Part shown: positions 1-8,140 of the stretch, one piece after another
How positions within the stretch are numbered: position 1 is the stretch's first letter
Layout of the letters: each line of letters opens with the position of its first letter
Assembly (NCBI RefSeq): GCF_046254955.1
Contig: NZ_JBJXRG010000003.1
Span: 141,812 to 205,811, forward strand
DNA length: 64,000 nt
Reading direction: 5' to 3'
Origin: Qipengyuania_C sp046254955
GTDB lineage: Bacteria > Pseudomonadota > Alphaproteobacteria > Sphingomonadales > Sphingomonadaceae
Made by a program: the position numbers and the translations under genes
The notes under the pieces: generated by a model
What the model was told of the DNA's origin: nothing
The model's input: the letters and a program-made list of their open reading frames with translations, nothing else
Databases searched by the model: none

Positions 1-160
1 TGAAGGCGCTGACGACGAAACCGATGCGAACCCATGTGGCGTCGATACCGGTGTAGTTTGCGATGCCGGAGCACACGCCCCAGATCTTGTCATTCTGTCG
101 GTCGAGACGGAAACTGCGTGATGGCGATGTCCCGACCGGCCTTACGTCGATCTTGCTCAT
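1..160 (-). CDS. PspC-domain protein, partial (C-terminus outside window)
   Basis: Reading the minus strand from the ATG at 160 gives 53 residues that run off the window edge. Residues about 25-52 contain DKIWGVCSGIANYTGID followed by ATWVRIGFVV, which matches the start of the PspC domain: a conserved loop, then a transmembrane helix. PspC proteins are small inner-membrane proteins of the phage-shock or envelope-stress response. The ATG overlaps the stop of the upstream 40-codon gene in an ATGA arrangement, so the two are probably translationally coupled. The family call is firm. The full length and any C-terminal domain cannot be seen. Confidence 0.8.
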   Translation of the reverse strand, partial: MSKIDVRPVGTSPSRSFRLDRQNDKIWGVCSGIANYTGIDATWVRIGFVVSAF

Positions 161-279
161 GCCAGAACTCCGGTGCCAGCGAGGTTGGGCGTTGCAGGTG
201 CAATTGCCATGGCGAGGAACATCGCCGAAACGGCCAGTGAGCTGAATGCAGCGACGAAACGGCTCGAAAAATCAGTCAT
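157..279 (-). CDS. 40-aa secreted or membrane microprotein upstream of PspC gene
   Basis: A 40-residue ORF begins at the ATG at 279, preceded by AAAGGGAAATACA, a good Shine-Dalgarno at normal spacing. Its stop overlaps the PspC ATG as ATGA. The product begins MTDFSSRFVAAF, has a hydrophobic stretch at about residues 8-28, and ends in a short small-residue tail, so it looks like a signal peptide or single membrane helix. Longer readings of the frame start far upstream over the recF leader and have no ribosome site. I do not recognise the family. Coupling to PspC suggests a role in the same envelope process. Confidence 0.6.
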   Translation of the reverse strand: MTDFSSRFVAAFSSLAVSAMFLAMAIAPATPNLAGTGVLA

Positions 280-364
280 TGTATTTCCCTTTTTGTACTG
301 TCGCGGAGTGATTTCCGCTGACACACCAACTAATGCATAGGGTGTGCCAGTTTTGAAAAACCCC

Positions 365-391
365 AGAATTCGGCGCTTTTTCGGGAATTCT
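365..391. repeat. Inverted repeat in the divergent region upstream of recF
   Basis: AGAATTC at 365-371 is repeated in inverted form as GAATTCT at 385-391 around a 13-nt T-rich loop. It lies in the 223-nt gap between the PspC-side microprotein (start 279, minus) and recF (start 503, plus). It could be an operator or a transcript hairpin. No regulator can be assigned from sequence. Confidence 0.35.
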
Positions 392-502
392 CGACTGAAC
401 GACACATTAACGAATACCAACTTATGGTCTTTTTCACCAACTCTTGGCTTCTGTGTTTCGCAGTGGCGGAGCGCAGCTTCGCCCGCTAACGCCCAAGCCT
501 TC

Positions 503-1585
503 ATGACGCTCGATCGCATCACCCTTTCCAGCTTCCGCAATCACCAGGAGACCCGTCTCGACGGGACGGGAAAGTTCAACCTGCTGCTGGGCGAGAATGG
601 CGCCGGGAAAACCAACATCCTTGAAGCGCTTTCGCTGCTCGCGCCCGGACGCGGACTAAGGCGTAGCAAGGTCAGCGAAATGGCCTCGGAGAGCGGGAAT
701 GGCGGCTTTGCCGTTGCCGCTTCACTCGGGGCTGCAGGAGACGATGTTCGCCTCGCGACACATGTCGAACCAGATTTTCCCAACCGGCGCTTGGTCCAGA
801 TCAACGGCGCACCGGCAGCAGCAACCCGGCTGGGAGAATGGCTCGCCATCAGCTGGCTTACCCCGGCGATGGATGGCCTTTTCGCCGACAGCGCGGGCGC
901 ACGGCGGCGCTATATGGATCGCCTCGCCGTCGCGCTCGATCCGCTGCATGCGCGCCATGCTACGCGCTATGAGGCGGCGTTGCGCGAGCGCAACCGCTTG
1001 CTGTCCGACGACGTCGAACCCGATCCGTCGTGGCTCGAAGGGGTCGAAGCGCAAATGGCCGAGCACGGTGCCTCGCTCACCCAAGGCCGGCGAATGCTCG
1101 TCGAGCAGGTCGGCGCAGCGCTCGCGGAAGTTCCCGAAGAACCGTTCGCCCGCCCTGCCCTGTCCCACGTGACGACCGAGGCGTCCTCACCGCAGGACTT
1201 GCAGACCCTGTGGCGCAGTTCGCGCCGTGGCGACCGCTCCGCGCGCCGCACGCTCGCGGGCCCGCATCGTGACGAATTGGAAGTCACTATGTCGCGCAGC
1301 GGGATGCCCGCAGCCCAATGTTCGACCGGCGAGCAAAAAGCGATGCTCATCGCCATCACTCTGGCGCATTCAGACCTCGCGGCCCGCGACCGGCCGAGCG
1401 TGCTCCTGCTCGACGAAGTTGCCGCGCATATCGATCCGGTCCGGCGCAAAGCGCTATTCGAACGGCTGGCACCCGGCGCAGCGCAAGTCTGGATGACCGG
1501 CACCGAAGCCGCACCCTTCGAAGCGATACTGAGCAGTTCTGCTGGCTGGCGCGTGTCGAATGGCTCGGTCGAAACTCTGGGCTAG
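503..1585 (+). CDS. recF: DNA replication and repair protein RecF
   Basis: This 360-residue SMC-like ATPase loads RecA at single-strand gaps together with RecO and RecR. It starts at the ATG at 503 (MTLDRITLSSFRNH), which gives the canonical RecF N-terminus. An upstream in-frame extension to 344 has no family resemblance. Walker A is GENGAGKTN at residues 30-38, the ABC signature is STGEQ at 274-278, and Walker B is VLLLDE at 300-305. Length is normal. The stop shares the palindrome CTAG at 1582-1585 with the stop of the convergent esterase gene. It is not beside dnaA/dnaN here, unlike in many bacteria. Confidence 0.95.
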   Translation: MTLDRITLSSFRNHQETRLDGTGKFNLLLGENGAGKTNILEALSLLAPGRGLRRSKVSEMASESGNGGFAVAASLGAAGDDVRLATHVEPDFPNRRLVQINGAPAAATRLGEWLAISWLTPAMDGLFADSAGARRRYMDRLAVALDPLHARHATRYEAALRERNRLLSDDVEPDPSWLEGVEAQMAEHGASLTQGRRMLVEQVGAALAEVPEEPFARPALSHVTTEASSPQDLQTLWRSSRRGDRSARRTLAGPHRDELEVTMSRSGMPAAQCSTGEQKAMLIAITLAHSDLAARDRPSVLLLDEVAAHIDPVRRKALFERLAPGAAQVWMTGTEAAPFEAILSSSAGWRVSNGSVETLG

Positions 1586-2271
1586 GAAAGCGCCTCGGCC
1601 ACCGACGCCGAAGTGGTGGCCACCAGTTCCTCGATACCTTCCTCGGTCGGATGAATCCGATCCGATTGGAACAATTCCGGCCTCTGGTATATCGATTCCA
1701 GCCAGAACGGGATCAGATCGGCATCATATTCCCGGGCGAGGTCACCATAAAGATCATCGAACTGCGCCTGATACTCCGGCCCATAATTGGGCGGCGAGCG
1801 CATGCCCATCATCAGCACGGGAATTTCACGCTTCCCAAGCTCTTCGAGCATCGCCGCGAGGTTGGCCCGGGTTTCTTCCGGCGAAATCCCGCGCAGCAGA
1901 TCGTTACCGCCCAGCTCGAGAATGAAGAGATCGGGTTTTTCCGCTTGCGCATCAAGCGTGAATGCCAGCCGCTGGAGACCCGCTGCACTCGTGTCGCCGG
2001 ATACGCCCGCATTGGCGACTTCTGCATTGATTCCCTTGGAACGCAAAGCAGCCTCCAGCTTCGCGGGATAGCTGTCCGACTTGTCTACCCCGTACCCAGC
2101 GAAGAGGCTGTTACCGAATGCCAGGATCCGCTGCTCAGGCCCCATGACGGGGATGGCTTCCAGGTCGTTTCCGGCGGCGCTGCCCGCATCGGCATCCGGC
2201 GCAGCGTCGCTACACGCCACCAGCAGAAAGGTTGCAAGAGCAACACCTATCGACGAAACGCGCAATCGCAT
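1582..2271 (-). CDS. tesA: TesA-like GDSL/SGNH arylesterase lipoprotein
   Basis: The product is 229 residues with a lipoprotein signal ending LLVAC (lipidated Cys20), so it should be membrane-anchored in the periplasm. The SGNH catalytic blocks are all present: GNSLFAGYG (Ser55, a GNSL variant of GDSL), the oxyanion Gly in NAGVSGDT, the Asn in ELGGNDLL, and the DRIH Asp/His pair near the C-terminus. The family hydrolyses short acyl esters and thioesters. The start at 2271 is chosen because it gives an intact signal peptide. It is divergent from the ybbA/ybbP pair, the same arrangement as E. coli tesA-ybbAP. Confidence 0.88.
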   Translation of the reverse strand: MRLRVSSIGVALATFLLVACSDAAPDADAGSAAGNDLEAIPVMGPEQRILAFGNSLFAGYGVDKSDSYPAKLEAALRSKGINAEVANAGVSGDTSAAGLQRLAFTLDAQAEKPDLFILELGGNDLLRGISPEETRANLAAMLEELGKREIPVLMMGMRSPPNYGPEYQAQFDDLYGDLAREYDADLIPFWLESIYQRPELFQSDRIHPTEEGIEELVATTSASVAEALS

Positions 2272-2318
2272 CGGCAGACCTCCTTGTATCGAAACCCTGC
2301 CTATGCCATCCGGCGCTG

Positions 2319-3008
2319 GTGACAACCCCCTCTCCAGCAATTTCCGCGCACGAACTGACGCTTACACTCGGCAGCGAAACCGCTCCCGTCGAGATCTTGC
2401 GCGGTATCGACCTCTCTGTTCCCAAGGGCGAAACGCTCGCCCTGCTTGGCCCTTCCGGCTCGGGCAAGAGCTCGCTCATGGCGGTACTTTCGGGCCTTGA
2501 GCGCGCCACCAGCGGTTCGCTCACCGTGGCAGGAGAGAACTTCTCGACCATGAATGAAGACAGCTTGGCGCTTGCCCGGCGCGGCAAGATCGGCATCGTA
2601 TTGCAAGCTTTCCACCTGCTCCCGACCATGACCGCCGCCGAGAATGTCGCGACGCCGATGGAACTGGCCAGCATGGAGGGCGCGCGGGATCGCGCCATCG
2701 CCGAGCTTGAAGCAGTGGGATTGGGACACCGTCTCGATCACTATCCGACACAGCTTTCGGGGGGCGAGCAGCAACGAGTCGCCATTGCCCGCGCAATCGC
2801 CCCCGGCCCTGAACTGATTTTCGCTGACGAGCCGACCGGCAATCTCGACGCCGCGACCGGTCACGAGATCATCGATGTGCTGTTTGCGCGCCGCGCAGAA
2901 ACCGGCGCCACCTTGCTGGTCATCACGCATGATCCCGAGCTCGCCGAAAAATGCGATCGCATTGTGACGCTGGCTGACGGCCGGATCGCCAGCGACATGC
3001 CCACCTGA
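2319..3008 (+). CDS. ybbA: ABC transporter ATP-binding protein (YbbA/LolD-like)
   Basis: A 229-residue ATPase if translation starts at the GTG at 2319. The only upstream alternative, near 2232, would overlap the divergent esterase gene. Walker A is GPSGSGKSS at residues 44-52, the signature LSGGE is at 146-150, Walker B ends in ADEPTGNLD from about 169, and the H-loop is VITHD. The sequence belongs to the MacB/LolD/YbbA class that energises FtsX-type permeases. The stop overlaps the permease start (TGATG at 3006-3010), so the two are coupled. Confidence 0.9.
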   Translation: MTTPSPAISAHELTLTLGSETAPVEILRGIDLSVPKGETLALLGPSGSGKSSLMAVLSGLERATSGSLTVAGENFSTMNEDSLALARRGKIGIVLQAFHLLPTMTAAENVATPMELASMEGARDRAIAELEAVGLGHRLDHYPTQLSGGEQQRVAIARAIAPGPELIFADEPTGNLDAATGHEIIDVLFARRAETGATLLVITHDPELAEKCDRIVTLADGRIASDMPT

Positions 3009-5527
3009 TGGGCAGCACCCTGTCATGGGGCAAGGCCTGGCAGATCGCGCGCCGCGATCTCAGTGGCCGCTTCAAGGGGCTGCGGCTGCTGCTCGTTTGC
3101 CTTTTCCTTGGTACCGGCGCGATCGCCGCCATCGGCACTCTGACATCGGCGATCGAGAATGAGCTCGCATCGCGCGGGCAGGTATTGCTCGGCGGCGATA
3201 TGCAGGTTTCGGTCTGGCAGCGCGAACCGACCGGCGAAGAAGTCGCCGCGATGGAGGAGTTTGGCGAAGTTTCAGGCGGCGTGCGCCTGCAAGTCATGGC
3301 CAATGCGGATGGCAATGCCGCTCCGGTCGAACTCAAGGCTGTGGACGAAGCCTATCCGCTTTACGGACGTTTCTTGCTCACCGATGGGCGCGAAGTCGGC
3401 GCACCCGGGGAAGGCGAAGCATGGCTGGCGCAAGGCGCGCTCGACCGTCTCGACATCTCCGAAGGTGATCGCTTCGAAGTCGGTGGAGTGGAATTGCTGG
3501 CTGCCGGAACTATCGCGCAAGAGCCTGACAGGCTTGGCGAAGGCTTCCAGCTCGGCCCAACCGTGATCGTGGCTGAGAACGTGCCCGAAGCCGCCGGTCT
3601 GCTCGTGACCGGCTCGATGTTCCGCAGCAAGTACCGCATCGCCTTCGAGAACGGCGTCGATCCTGACGTTGCAAGCGAGGAGCTGGAGGAGCGATTCCCG
3701 CTTTCGGGCTTCGAAATTCGCACGCGCGACCGCGCATCGCCTGGCGCGGACCGCTTTGTCGACCGTATGGGTGATTTCCTCACTTTGGTGGGCTTGGCGG
3801 CACTGGTCATTGCCGGCATCGGCATTGGCGGCGGCGTTACGTCCTATCTCGACGCGCGGCGTACCAGCATTGCGACGCTCAAGGTACTTGGCGCGACCAG
3901 CGGTGATATCGCCCGCATCTATGCGCTGCAGATCGGCGCGGCGGCGCTCATCGGATCAATGCTCGGACTGATCGCCGGGATCGCGATCACGCCTTTGCTC
4001 GGTCAGGCGCTCAGCGGCTTGCTCCCTGTCGAAGGCGGTATCACCATCGCTCCGGCTGCCCTGTTGACCGCGCTCGCTTATGGCATGCTGGTAGCGCTCG
4101 TATTCGCCGCAACGCCCATCGTGAGGGCACGCCATTTCCCTGCCATGGCACTCATGCGGTCACGCATCGCCCCGCTCGCGCGCGACAAGGCCGCGATTGG
4201 CTGGGTAGTCGCAGGGCTGTTCATGATCGTGGCGATAGCGCTTGCAACTGCAAGCCAGCCGCTGCTGTCGCTCTATTTCCTCATGGGCGCGGGCACTGTG
4301 CTCGTTCTGTTATTTCTGCTCGGCTTCGGGATCAAGAAGCTGGCCGGGAGCGTCGGGCGGCCAAGCAATCCGATACTGCGCAATGCGCTCGCCAATCTCC
4401 ATCGCCCCGGATCGAACACCGGCGCGCTGGTGACTGCCCTGGGTTTCGGCCTCGCCGCATTCGTAGTGCTTGCGGCAATCCAGACCGCCATCGACGGCAA
4501 TATCCAGAGCCGCGTTCCCGATGAAGCGCCCGACTACTTCATTCTCGACATCCCGCGCGACCGTTTGGACGAATTCGAAAGCCTTGTGGCTGCCGACCAG
4601 CCCGACGCGGTCATCCGGGCAGTCCCGGCGCTGCGCGGTTCGATCACCGCCTATGGCGAGCAAGACAGCATGGTCCGCGTCGCTGACATGGAGCGCATTC
4701 CCGAAGGTGCATGGGCGCTGCGCGGCGAGCGGGGACTGACCTATTCAGCAACGCTGCCGATGGGCAATTCGCTCACTGAAGGCGATTGGTGGTCGGAAGA
4801 TTACTCGGGCGAACCGTTGGTATCTATCGATGAGGAATTCGCCGATTCGATCAATCTCGAGATCGGCGATTACCTCACGATCGCGCTGCTCGGTGTCGAG
4901 CGCACTGTGCGCGTCGCCAATTTGCGCCGGATCGACTGGGAAAGCATGGGCTTCAACTATGCGCTCGTCTTCTCTCCCAATGCGCTGGAAGACGCCCCGC
5001 ATAATATCGCCGCAACAATCGAGCTGCCCGAAGGCGCCGAGACCGGCCCGCTCCTGCGCAGCCTCGTCAGCAATTTCCCTTCGAGCTCAGTGATCGAGAT
5101 CGGGCAGGTCCTCTCGCAAGCCCGCACGATCCTCCAGCAGGTGGGCCTCGCTACTCTTGCAGCCGCATCCGTTGCCGTGCTCGCAGGCCTTGCCGTGCTG
5201 CTTGGGAGTATCGCCGCAGCCAGAGCGTCGCGCACCTACGATACCGTCGTCCTGCGAGTGCTGGGCGCCAGCCGCGGACAGATCCTGCTCATGCAATTCG
5301 CCGAATACGCACTGCTGGCAGCCCTTCTCGCTGTCGTAGCACTAGCACTCGGCAGCCTCACCGCATGGCTCGTGGTGACCCAATTGTTCGAATTCGACTG
5401 GCTACCGGACTGGAACATGGTGCTCGCAGTGCTGGCAGCCGGGATCGCCGTAGTACTCGGCTTTGCCATCGGTGGTTCGCTGCCGCTGCTCCGCGCCAAA
5501 CCTGCACAGGCGCTCAGGGCTCTGTAA
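3008..5527 (+). CDS. ybbP: FtsX-type ABC transporter permease (YbbP-like)
   Basis: This 839-residue inner-membrane protein has an N-terminal transmembrane helix at about residues 22-42, a large periplasmic domain, a helical bundle at about 260-460 containing an FtsX core, a second periplasmic domain, and a C-terminal FtsX helical bundle from about 710 (AVLAGLAVLLGSIAAARASR and later helices). The duplicated FtsX layout and length match YbbP, the partner of YbbA. The exporter's substrate is unknown; linkage to a TesA esterase suggests lipid or lipoprotein handling, but that is inference. It starts inside the stop codon of the ATPase gene. Confidence 0.9.
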   Translation: MGSTLSWGKAWQIARRDLSGRFKGLRLLLVCLFLGTGAIAAIGTLTSAIENELASRGQVLLGGDMQVSVWQREPTGEEVAAMEEFGEVSGGVRLQVMANADGNAAPVELKAVDEAYPLYGRFLLTDGREVGAPGEGEAWLAQGALDRLDISEGDRFEVGGVELLAAGTIAQEPDRLGEGFQLGPTVIVAENVPEAAGLLVTGSMFRSKYRIAFENGVDPDVASEELEERFPLSGFEIRTRDRASPGADRFVDRMGDFLTLVGLAALVIAGIGIGGGVTSYLDARRTSIATLKVLGATSGDIARIYALQIGAAALIGSMLGLIAGIAITPLLGQALSGLLPVEGGITIAPAALLTALAYGMLVALVFAATPIVRARHFPAMALMRSRIAPLARDKAAIGWVVAGLFMIVAIALATASQPLLSLYFLMGAGTVLVLLFLLGFGIKKLAGSVGRPSNPILRNALANLHRPGSNTGALVTALGFGLAAFVVLAAIQTAIDGNIQSRVPDEAPDYFILDIPRDRLDEFESLVAADQPDAVIRAVPALRGSITAYGEQDSMVRVADMERIPEGAWALRGERGLTYSATLPMGNSLTEGDWWSEDYSGEPLVSIDEEFADSINLEIGDYLTIALLGVERTVRVANLRRIDWESMGFNYALVFSPNALEDAPHNIAATIELPEGAETGPLLRSLVSNFPSSSVIEIGQVLSQARTILQQVGLATLAAASVAVLAGLAVLLGSIAAARASRTYDTVVLRVLGASRGQILLMQFAEYALLAALLAVVALALGSLTAWLVVTQLFEFDWLPDWNMVLAVLAAGIAVVLGFAIGGSLPLLRAKPAQALRAL

Positions 5528-5642
5528 AACCCGCTCCGCTCCCCTTCCCGCTACGCTTGCTCTTATGCCCGCGCTCGGCTAGGGGCGCGCACAAATATTG
5601 CGCTGCACAATTTGCGGCGACTTTTACCCGTAAGGCTCACAC

Positions 5643-7478
5643 ATGTCCGATCTTCGTAACGTGGCGATCATCGCCCACGTCGACCATGGCAAGACCACTC
5701 TTGTCGACCAGCTGTTCCGCCAATCCGGCACTTTCCGCGACAACCAGCGCGTGGAAGAGCGTGCGATGGATTCGAACGATCTGGAAAAGGAACGCGGGAT
5801 CACTATCCTTGCCAAGCCGACCAGCGTCGAGTGGACTTCGGCCAGCGGCGTTGATTATCACATCAACATCGTCGACACGCCCGGCCACGCCGACTTCGGC
5901 GCCGAGGTCGAGCGTATCCTCTCGATGGTCGACGGCGTGATCCTGCTGGTCGATGCTGCCGAAGGCCCGATGCCGCAAACCAAGTTCGTCACCGGCAAGG
6001 CGCTCGGACTTGGCCTGCGACCAATCGTAGTCGTCAACAAGATCGACCGTCACGATGCCCGCGCTGCAGAAGTGCTCGACGAGGTGTTCGACCTGTTCGT
6101 CGCGCTCGACGCCAATGACGAACAGCTCGACTTTCCGGTGCTTTACGCCTCGGGACGCTCCGGTTTCGCCAGCGAAGATCCCGCAGCACGCGATGGCGAT
6201 CTGCTGCCCCTGTTCGAACTGATCACCAGCCACGTCCCTGCCCCAGGCCTCGACCAGGATGGCGCGTTTTCGATGTTGGCGACGCTGCTTGATCGTGACA
6301 GCTTCTTGGGCCGTATCCTCACCGGGCGGATCGAATCCGGCACCCTCGAAACAGGCATGGCGATCAAGGCACTCGACGTGCACGGAAAGTTGGTCGAAGC
6401 GGGACGCGCTACCAAGGTGTTCGCTTACGAAGGTCTCGAGCGCGTTCCGGTCGACAGCGCGAAGGCAGGCGACATCGTCGCCATCGCCGGGCTGACCGAA
6501 GCGACCGTTTCCAACACGCTGTGCGATCAGGTCATCGAAGCGCCGATTGCTGCCCAGCCGATCGATCCGCCAACACTCGCCATGACCTTCTCGGTCAATG
6601 ACAGCCCCTATGCGGGCCGCGAAGGCGACAAGGTGCAAAGCCGCGTCATTCGTGACCGGTTAGAGCGCGAAGCCGAAGGCAACGTTGCCATTCGTATCTC
6701 CGAAAGCGCCGACAAGGACGCCTTCGAAGTCGCTGGCCGCGGCGAATTGCAGCTTGGCGTACTGATCGAAACCATGCGCCGCGAAGGATTCGAACTCTCG
6801 ATCAGCCGACCGCGCGTACTGTTCCGCGATGGCCCTGAAGGCCGCGAAGAGCCTTACGAAACGGTCGTGGTCGATGTCGATGACGAGTATTCCGGCACGG
6901 TCGTCGAGAAGATGGCGCTGCGCAAGGCAGAGATGACCGACATGCGCCCTTCCGGCTCGGGCAAGACGCGCATCACCTTCTCGGCTCCGTCACGAGGACT
7001 GATCGGCTATCACGGAGAATTCCTTTCCGATACGCGCGGCACCGGGATCATGAACCGGTTGTTCGAGAAATACGGCCCCTACAAGGGCAAGATCGAAGGC
7101 CGCCAGAACGGCGCAATGATCTCGATGGAACAGGGCGAAGCGGTCGCCTACGCGCTCAACGCCTTCGAGGATCGCGGCGTGCTGTTCGTTTCGCCTGGCG
7201 ACAAGCTCTACGAGGGCATGATCATTGGCGAGAATGCCAAGCCGCAGGACCTCGAAGTCAATCCCCTCAAGTCGAAGCAGCTCACGAATTTCCGCTCGAC
7301 CGGCAAGGATGACGCCGTGCGCCTCACTCCGCCGCGTCGGATGACGCTGGAGCAGGCGATTGCCTACATCCAGGATGACGAGCTGGTCGAAGTGACGCCC
7401 AAGACGATCCGCCTGCGCAAGCGCTACCTTGATCCGCACGAGCGCAAGCGCCAGTCGCGCAAATCCGAAGCCGCCTGA
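5643..7478 (+). CDS. typA: Translational GTPase TypA/BipA
   Basis: A 611-residue ribosome-binding GTPase of the EF-G-like family, involved in ribosome assembly and stress adaptation. Motifs visible: G1 AHVDHGKTT at about 11-19, G2 RGITILAKPTS, G3 DTPGHAD, G4 NKIDR, followed by EF-G-like domains and the BipA-specific C-terminus (SAPSRGLIGYHGEFL and later). Length is typical of the family. A 115-nt gap separates it from ybbP. The downstream gene converges with a 6-nt gap. Confidence 0.96.
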   Translation: MSDLRNVAIIAHVDHGKTTLVDQLFRQSGTFRDNQRVEERAMDSNDLEKERGITILAKPTSVEWTSASGVDYHINIVDTPGHADFGAEVERILSMVDGVILLVDAAEGPMPQTKFVTGKALGLGLRPIVVVNKIDRHDARAAEVLDEVFDLFVALDANDEQLDFPVLYASGRSGFASEDPAARDGDLLPLFELITSHVPAPGLDQDGAFSMLATLLDRDSFLGRILTGRIESGTLETGMAIKALDVHGKLVEAGRATKVFAYEGLERVPVDSAKAGDIVAIAGLTEATVSNTLCDQVIEAPIAAQPIDPPTLAMTFSVNDSPYAGREGDKVQSRVIRDRLEREAEGNVAIRISESADKDAFEVAGRGELQLGVLIETMRREGFELSISRPRVLFRDGPEGREEPYETVVVDVDDEYSGTVVEKMALRKAEMTDMRPSGSGKTRITFSAPSRGLIGYHGEFLSDTRGTGIMNRLFEKYGPYKGKIEGRQNGAMISMEQGEAVAYALNAFEDRGVLFVSPGDKLYEGMIIGENAKPQDLEVNPLKSKQLTNFRSTGKDDAVRLTPPRRMTLEQAIAYIQDDELVEVTPKTIRLRKRYLDPHERKRQSRKSEAA

Positions 7479-7484
7479 CGCGAG

Positions 7485-7823
7485 CTATTCGGTGGGTCTG
7501 GGCGCAGTGTAATCGACTGTTACGTCGCAGGTCTGATCGTTATAGCAGTCGTTCGAACCGTCCTGATCGGCATCCCAGCTTGGGTGCATCTGGTATTCCG
7601 GACACATTGTCGCGCCAAATAGCGCCATATCGAGACCGGTATCGAGCGCTTCCCGGTCGGACGCGAAGCGCGTGCCATCTGCGCCGCACACCTCAATGGC
7701 CTCGGCAGTGGCATTTGCCGTTGCAGTTGTCTCTGCCGGCATTGGTTGTTCCTGCGCCGGATTACACGCGCTTAGAGCAAATAGTGTAGGAACGAGTATT
7801 GGCTTAGACATGAAATAGCCCAT
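7485..7823 (-). CDS. Small Cys-rich lipoprotein, unknown function
   Basis: A 112-residue product starting at the ATG at 7823, chosen because AGGAGG lies 4 nt upstream. The signal peptide ends LSAC (Cys20), predicting a lipoprotein. The mature part has a Thr/Ala-rich linker followed by VCGADGTRF, a Kazal- or YHS-like opening, then MCPEYQMHPSWDADQDG and CYNDQTCDV, with several Cys and an acidic DADQDGSND segment that could bind calcium. I do not recognise a defined family. It is convergent with typA and divergent from ggt. Confidence 0.72.
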   Translation of the reverse strand: MGYFMSKPILVPTLFALSACNPAQEQPMPAETTATANATAEAIEVCGADGTRFASDREALDTGLDMALFGATMCPEYQMHPSWDADQDGSNDCYNDQTCDVTVDYTAPRPTE

Positions 7824-8140
7824 GTGTCCTCCTGATAACGCTGCCGCTAGAGCGGGCACTGTCGCATACCTACCTGCCTTGTTGCCAAGCACGGACGCGA
7901 TTCTCTACGTCACGGCGCCGCTATTTCCTACATGACCTGCGAGGCATAAATTAGCGCCATGAGCCCGTGCTCTTGTCCGTTCCCGCTAGCGACTCGCAAG
8001 AACCTCAATACCATAAGATTTTTCTGCCTCAGGACAGTGCTCCATGTGCTCCATCGCGTAGGATTTCGCGCGGACTTTCCAACCGACTTGCCCCCCTGCG
8101 ATATGGGCTTAGAACGGGCGGAAAGGGACAGGAGAGCATA
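7824..8140. other. 317-nt divergent spacer between lipoprotein gene and ggt
   Basis: The stretch holds the ribosome site AGGAGG of the minus-strand lipoprotein at its left end and GGACAGGAG of ggt at its right end. A frame open from 7967 joins ggt but has no ribosome site and no family resemblance. No RNA gene or clear repeat is visible. Promoters for both genes should lie here; I could not place them with confidence. Confidence 0.5.
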
